Source: Acidobacteriaceae bacterium (lineage in GTDB: Bacteria > Acidobacteriota > Terriglobia > Terriglobales > Acidobacteriaceae). From it: a DNA stretch of 8,076 bases. The stretch spans positions 1,147-9,222 of the forward strand of contig PMHC01000223.1 of the NCBI GenBank assembly GCA_003156495.1, written 5' to 3'. A program made the translations under genes and the position numbers. The notes under the pieces are model-generated. The model did not search any database. It worked only from the letters and a program-made list of their open reading frames with translations, and had not been told where the DNA came from. Below, in pieces: positions 7,751 through 8,076 of the stretch; position 1 is the stretch's first letter, and the number at the start of each line of letters is the position of its first letter.

Positions 7751-7787
7751 ATTTTCAAACGAGAGTTCGCGCTATCTTCTAACGAGA
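7751..7787. repeat. Two 14-bp imperfect direct repeats, 23-bp period, upstream of the GH35 gene
   Basis: Bases 7751-7764 (attttcaaacgaga) and 7774-7787 (atcttctaacgaga) match at 12 of 14 positions and begin 23 bp apart, roughly two helical turns. They lie 27-63 bp upstream of the GH35 start codon. Read on the minus strand the consensus is TCTCGTTwGAArAT. The arrangement is that of tandem binding sites for a dimeric regulator such as the NarL-type protein encoded in the same run of genes; this assignment is an inference. They could lie in the promoter or in the 5' untranslated region. Confidence 0.45.
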
Positions 7788-7818
7788 AAGATTCAATTTA
7801 TTCCTATTCCGCACTTCA

Positions 7819-7841
7819 CGAATCCGCCGAAAGTCGGATCG
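7819..7841. promoter_or_regulatory. Inverted repeat in the centre of the divergent region
   Basis: ATCCG (7822-7826) and CGGAT (7835-7839) form perfect inverted arms around an 8-base spacer. With one unpaired A at 7821 or 7822 the arms extend to CGATCCG/CGGATCG. It is nearly equidistant from both start codons (about 85 and 95 bp), which suits an operator shared by the two genes. No T-run follows directly, so it is not a convincing terminator. Confidence 0.35.
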
Positions 7842-7909
7842 AGGCTGGATTTTATCGTCAGTGCGTTCCGCGCTGGGTGCAAATGAAGCCAGCCGTTTGG
7901 GGGTTGCCG

Positions 7910-7915
7910 TATACT
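7910..7915 (+). promoter_or_regulatory. -10-like TATACT just before the sensor kinase start
   Basis: TATACT matches the bacterial -10 consensus at five of six positions. A transcript starting about 7 nt downstream would begin only 3-4 nt before the ATG at 7926, giving a nearly leaderless mRNA. No -35-like element lies 15-19 bp upstream. A weak GAG (7916-7918) 7 nt before the ATG could instead serve as ribosome binding site on a longer transcript. Confidence 0.25.
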
Positions 7916-7925
7916 GAGTGCCGCG

Positions 7926-8076
7926 ATGCAAAGATTGCGAGTGGTTGCCGCCTGTTTGTTGGCATGTATAGCGGGATATGTTGCCGCGCAGTCCGGCGCC
8001 TTTGCTGGCTACACGCGCCATGTGTGGCATGCTTCCGACGGCCTGTCTGAGCAAACAGTGCAGGCCTTTGCCCAAA
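7926..8076 (+). CDS. N-terminus of a probable two-component propeller sensor histidine kinase (truncated by the window edge)
   Basis: Only the first 50 codons are present. Residues 1-21 form a signal peptide (RLR, then a hydrophobic stretch, cleavage GYVAA-QSG after A21). The mature start reads GYTRHVWHASDGLSEQTVQAFAQ, which resembles the opening of the first blade in periplasmic two-component regulator propeller proteins; there it is normally followed by a WIGT-type blade motif, more blades, a Y_Y_Y domain, a membrane helix and a histidine kinase. None of those later parts is visible, so the kinase identity is an inference from the N-terminal motif. Its divergent position beside the GH35-GH53 operon and the presence of a NarL-type regulator at the far end of that operon suggest it senses a galactan- or pectin-derived sugar and signals to that regulator. 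Confidence 0.7.
   Translation, partial: MQRLRVVAACLLACIAGYVAAQSGAFAGYTRHVWHASDGLSEQTVQAFAQ

Larger units (their letters stand above)
7725..7925. promoter_or_regulatory. Divergent control region between the GH35 gene and the sensor kinase gene
   Basis: These 201 bp separate two divergent start codons and must hold the promoters for both genes. Visible elements are the GH35 ribosome binding site (7732-7735), a 14-bp imperfect tandem repeat (7751-7787), an AT-rich stretch (7790-7808) that is the most likely core promoter area, an inverted repeat (7819-7841) near the centre, and a -10-like TATACT (7910-7915) close to the kinase start. No complete -35/-10 pair of good quality was found on either strand. 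Confidence 0.6.

Noticed and set aside
7791..7796. TTGAAT on the minus strand as a -35 box for the GH35 gene.
   Set aside because: No acceptable -10 hexamer lies 15-19 bp downstream; the best is TAGCGC, with only two consensus matches.

Overview
The window looks like part of a carbohydrate-utilisation locus from a moderately GC-rich bacterium, most likely an acidobacterium (Acidobacteriota, Terriglobia-like). That placement is an inference. It rests on the secreted pectin-type glycoside hydrolases and on the start of a beta-propeller sensor kinase whose first blade (TRHVWHASDGLSEQTVQ) resembles those common in that phylum. No rRNA, tRNA, CRISPR array, insertion sequence or phage gene was seen.

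Layout from left to right. (1) Bases 1-3241, plus strand: a very large GH106-type alpha-L-rhamnosidase, cut at its 5' end by the window edge. (2) Bases 3271-3948, minus strand: a NarL/FixJ-type response regulator, convergent with the rhamnosidase. (3) Bases 4040-5113, minus strand: a secreted GH53 endo-beta-1,4-galactanase. (4) Bases 5151-7724, minus strand: a secreted GH35-type beta-galactosidase. (5) Bases 7725-7925: a 201-bp divergent control region with an imperfect tandem repeat and an inverted repeat. (6) Bases 7926-8076, plus strand: the first 50 codons of a probable periplasmic two-component propeller sensor kinase, cut by the right edge.

The three minus-strand genes have short gaps (37 and 91 bp) and probably form one unit read GH35, GH53, regulator. 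Inferred function: the galactanase cuts beta-1,4-galactan side chains of rhamnogalacturonan I (or type I arabinogalactan), the GH35 enzyme removes galactose from the fragments, and the GH106 enzyme removes rhamnose from pectic material. The response regulator and the divergent sensor kinase bracket the galactan genes and are a plausible cognate pair sensing a sugar in the periplasm. No transporter, TonB-dependent receptor or SusD-like protein lies in the window.

The individual families are known, and I see no wholly new system. The points most worth a second look are the split sensor/regulator pair around the galactan operon, the 14-bp tandem repeat with a 23-bp period just upstream of the GH35 gene, the divergent GH35 active-site motifs, and the clustering of the palindrome CCGGCCGG in the left half of the window.
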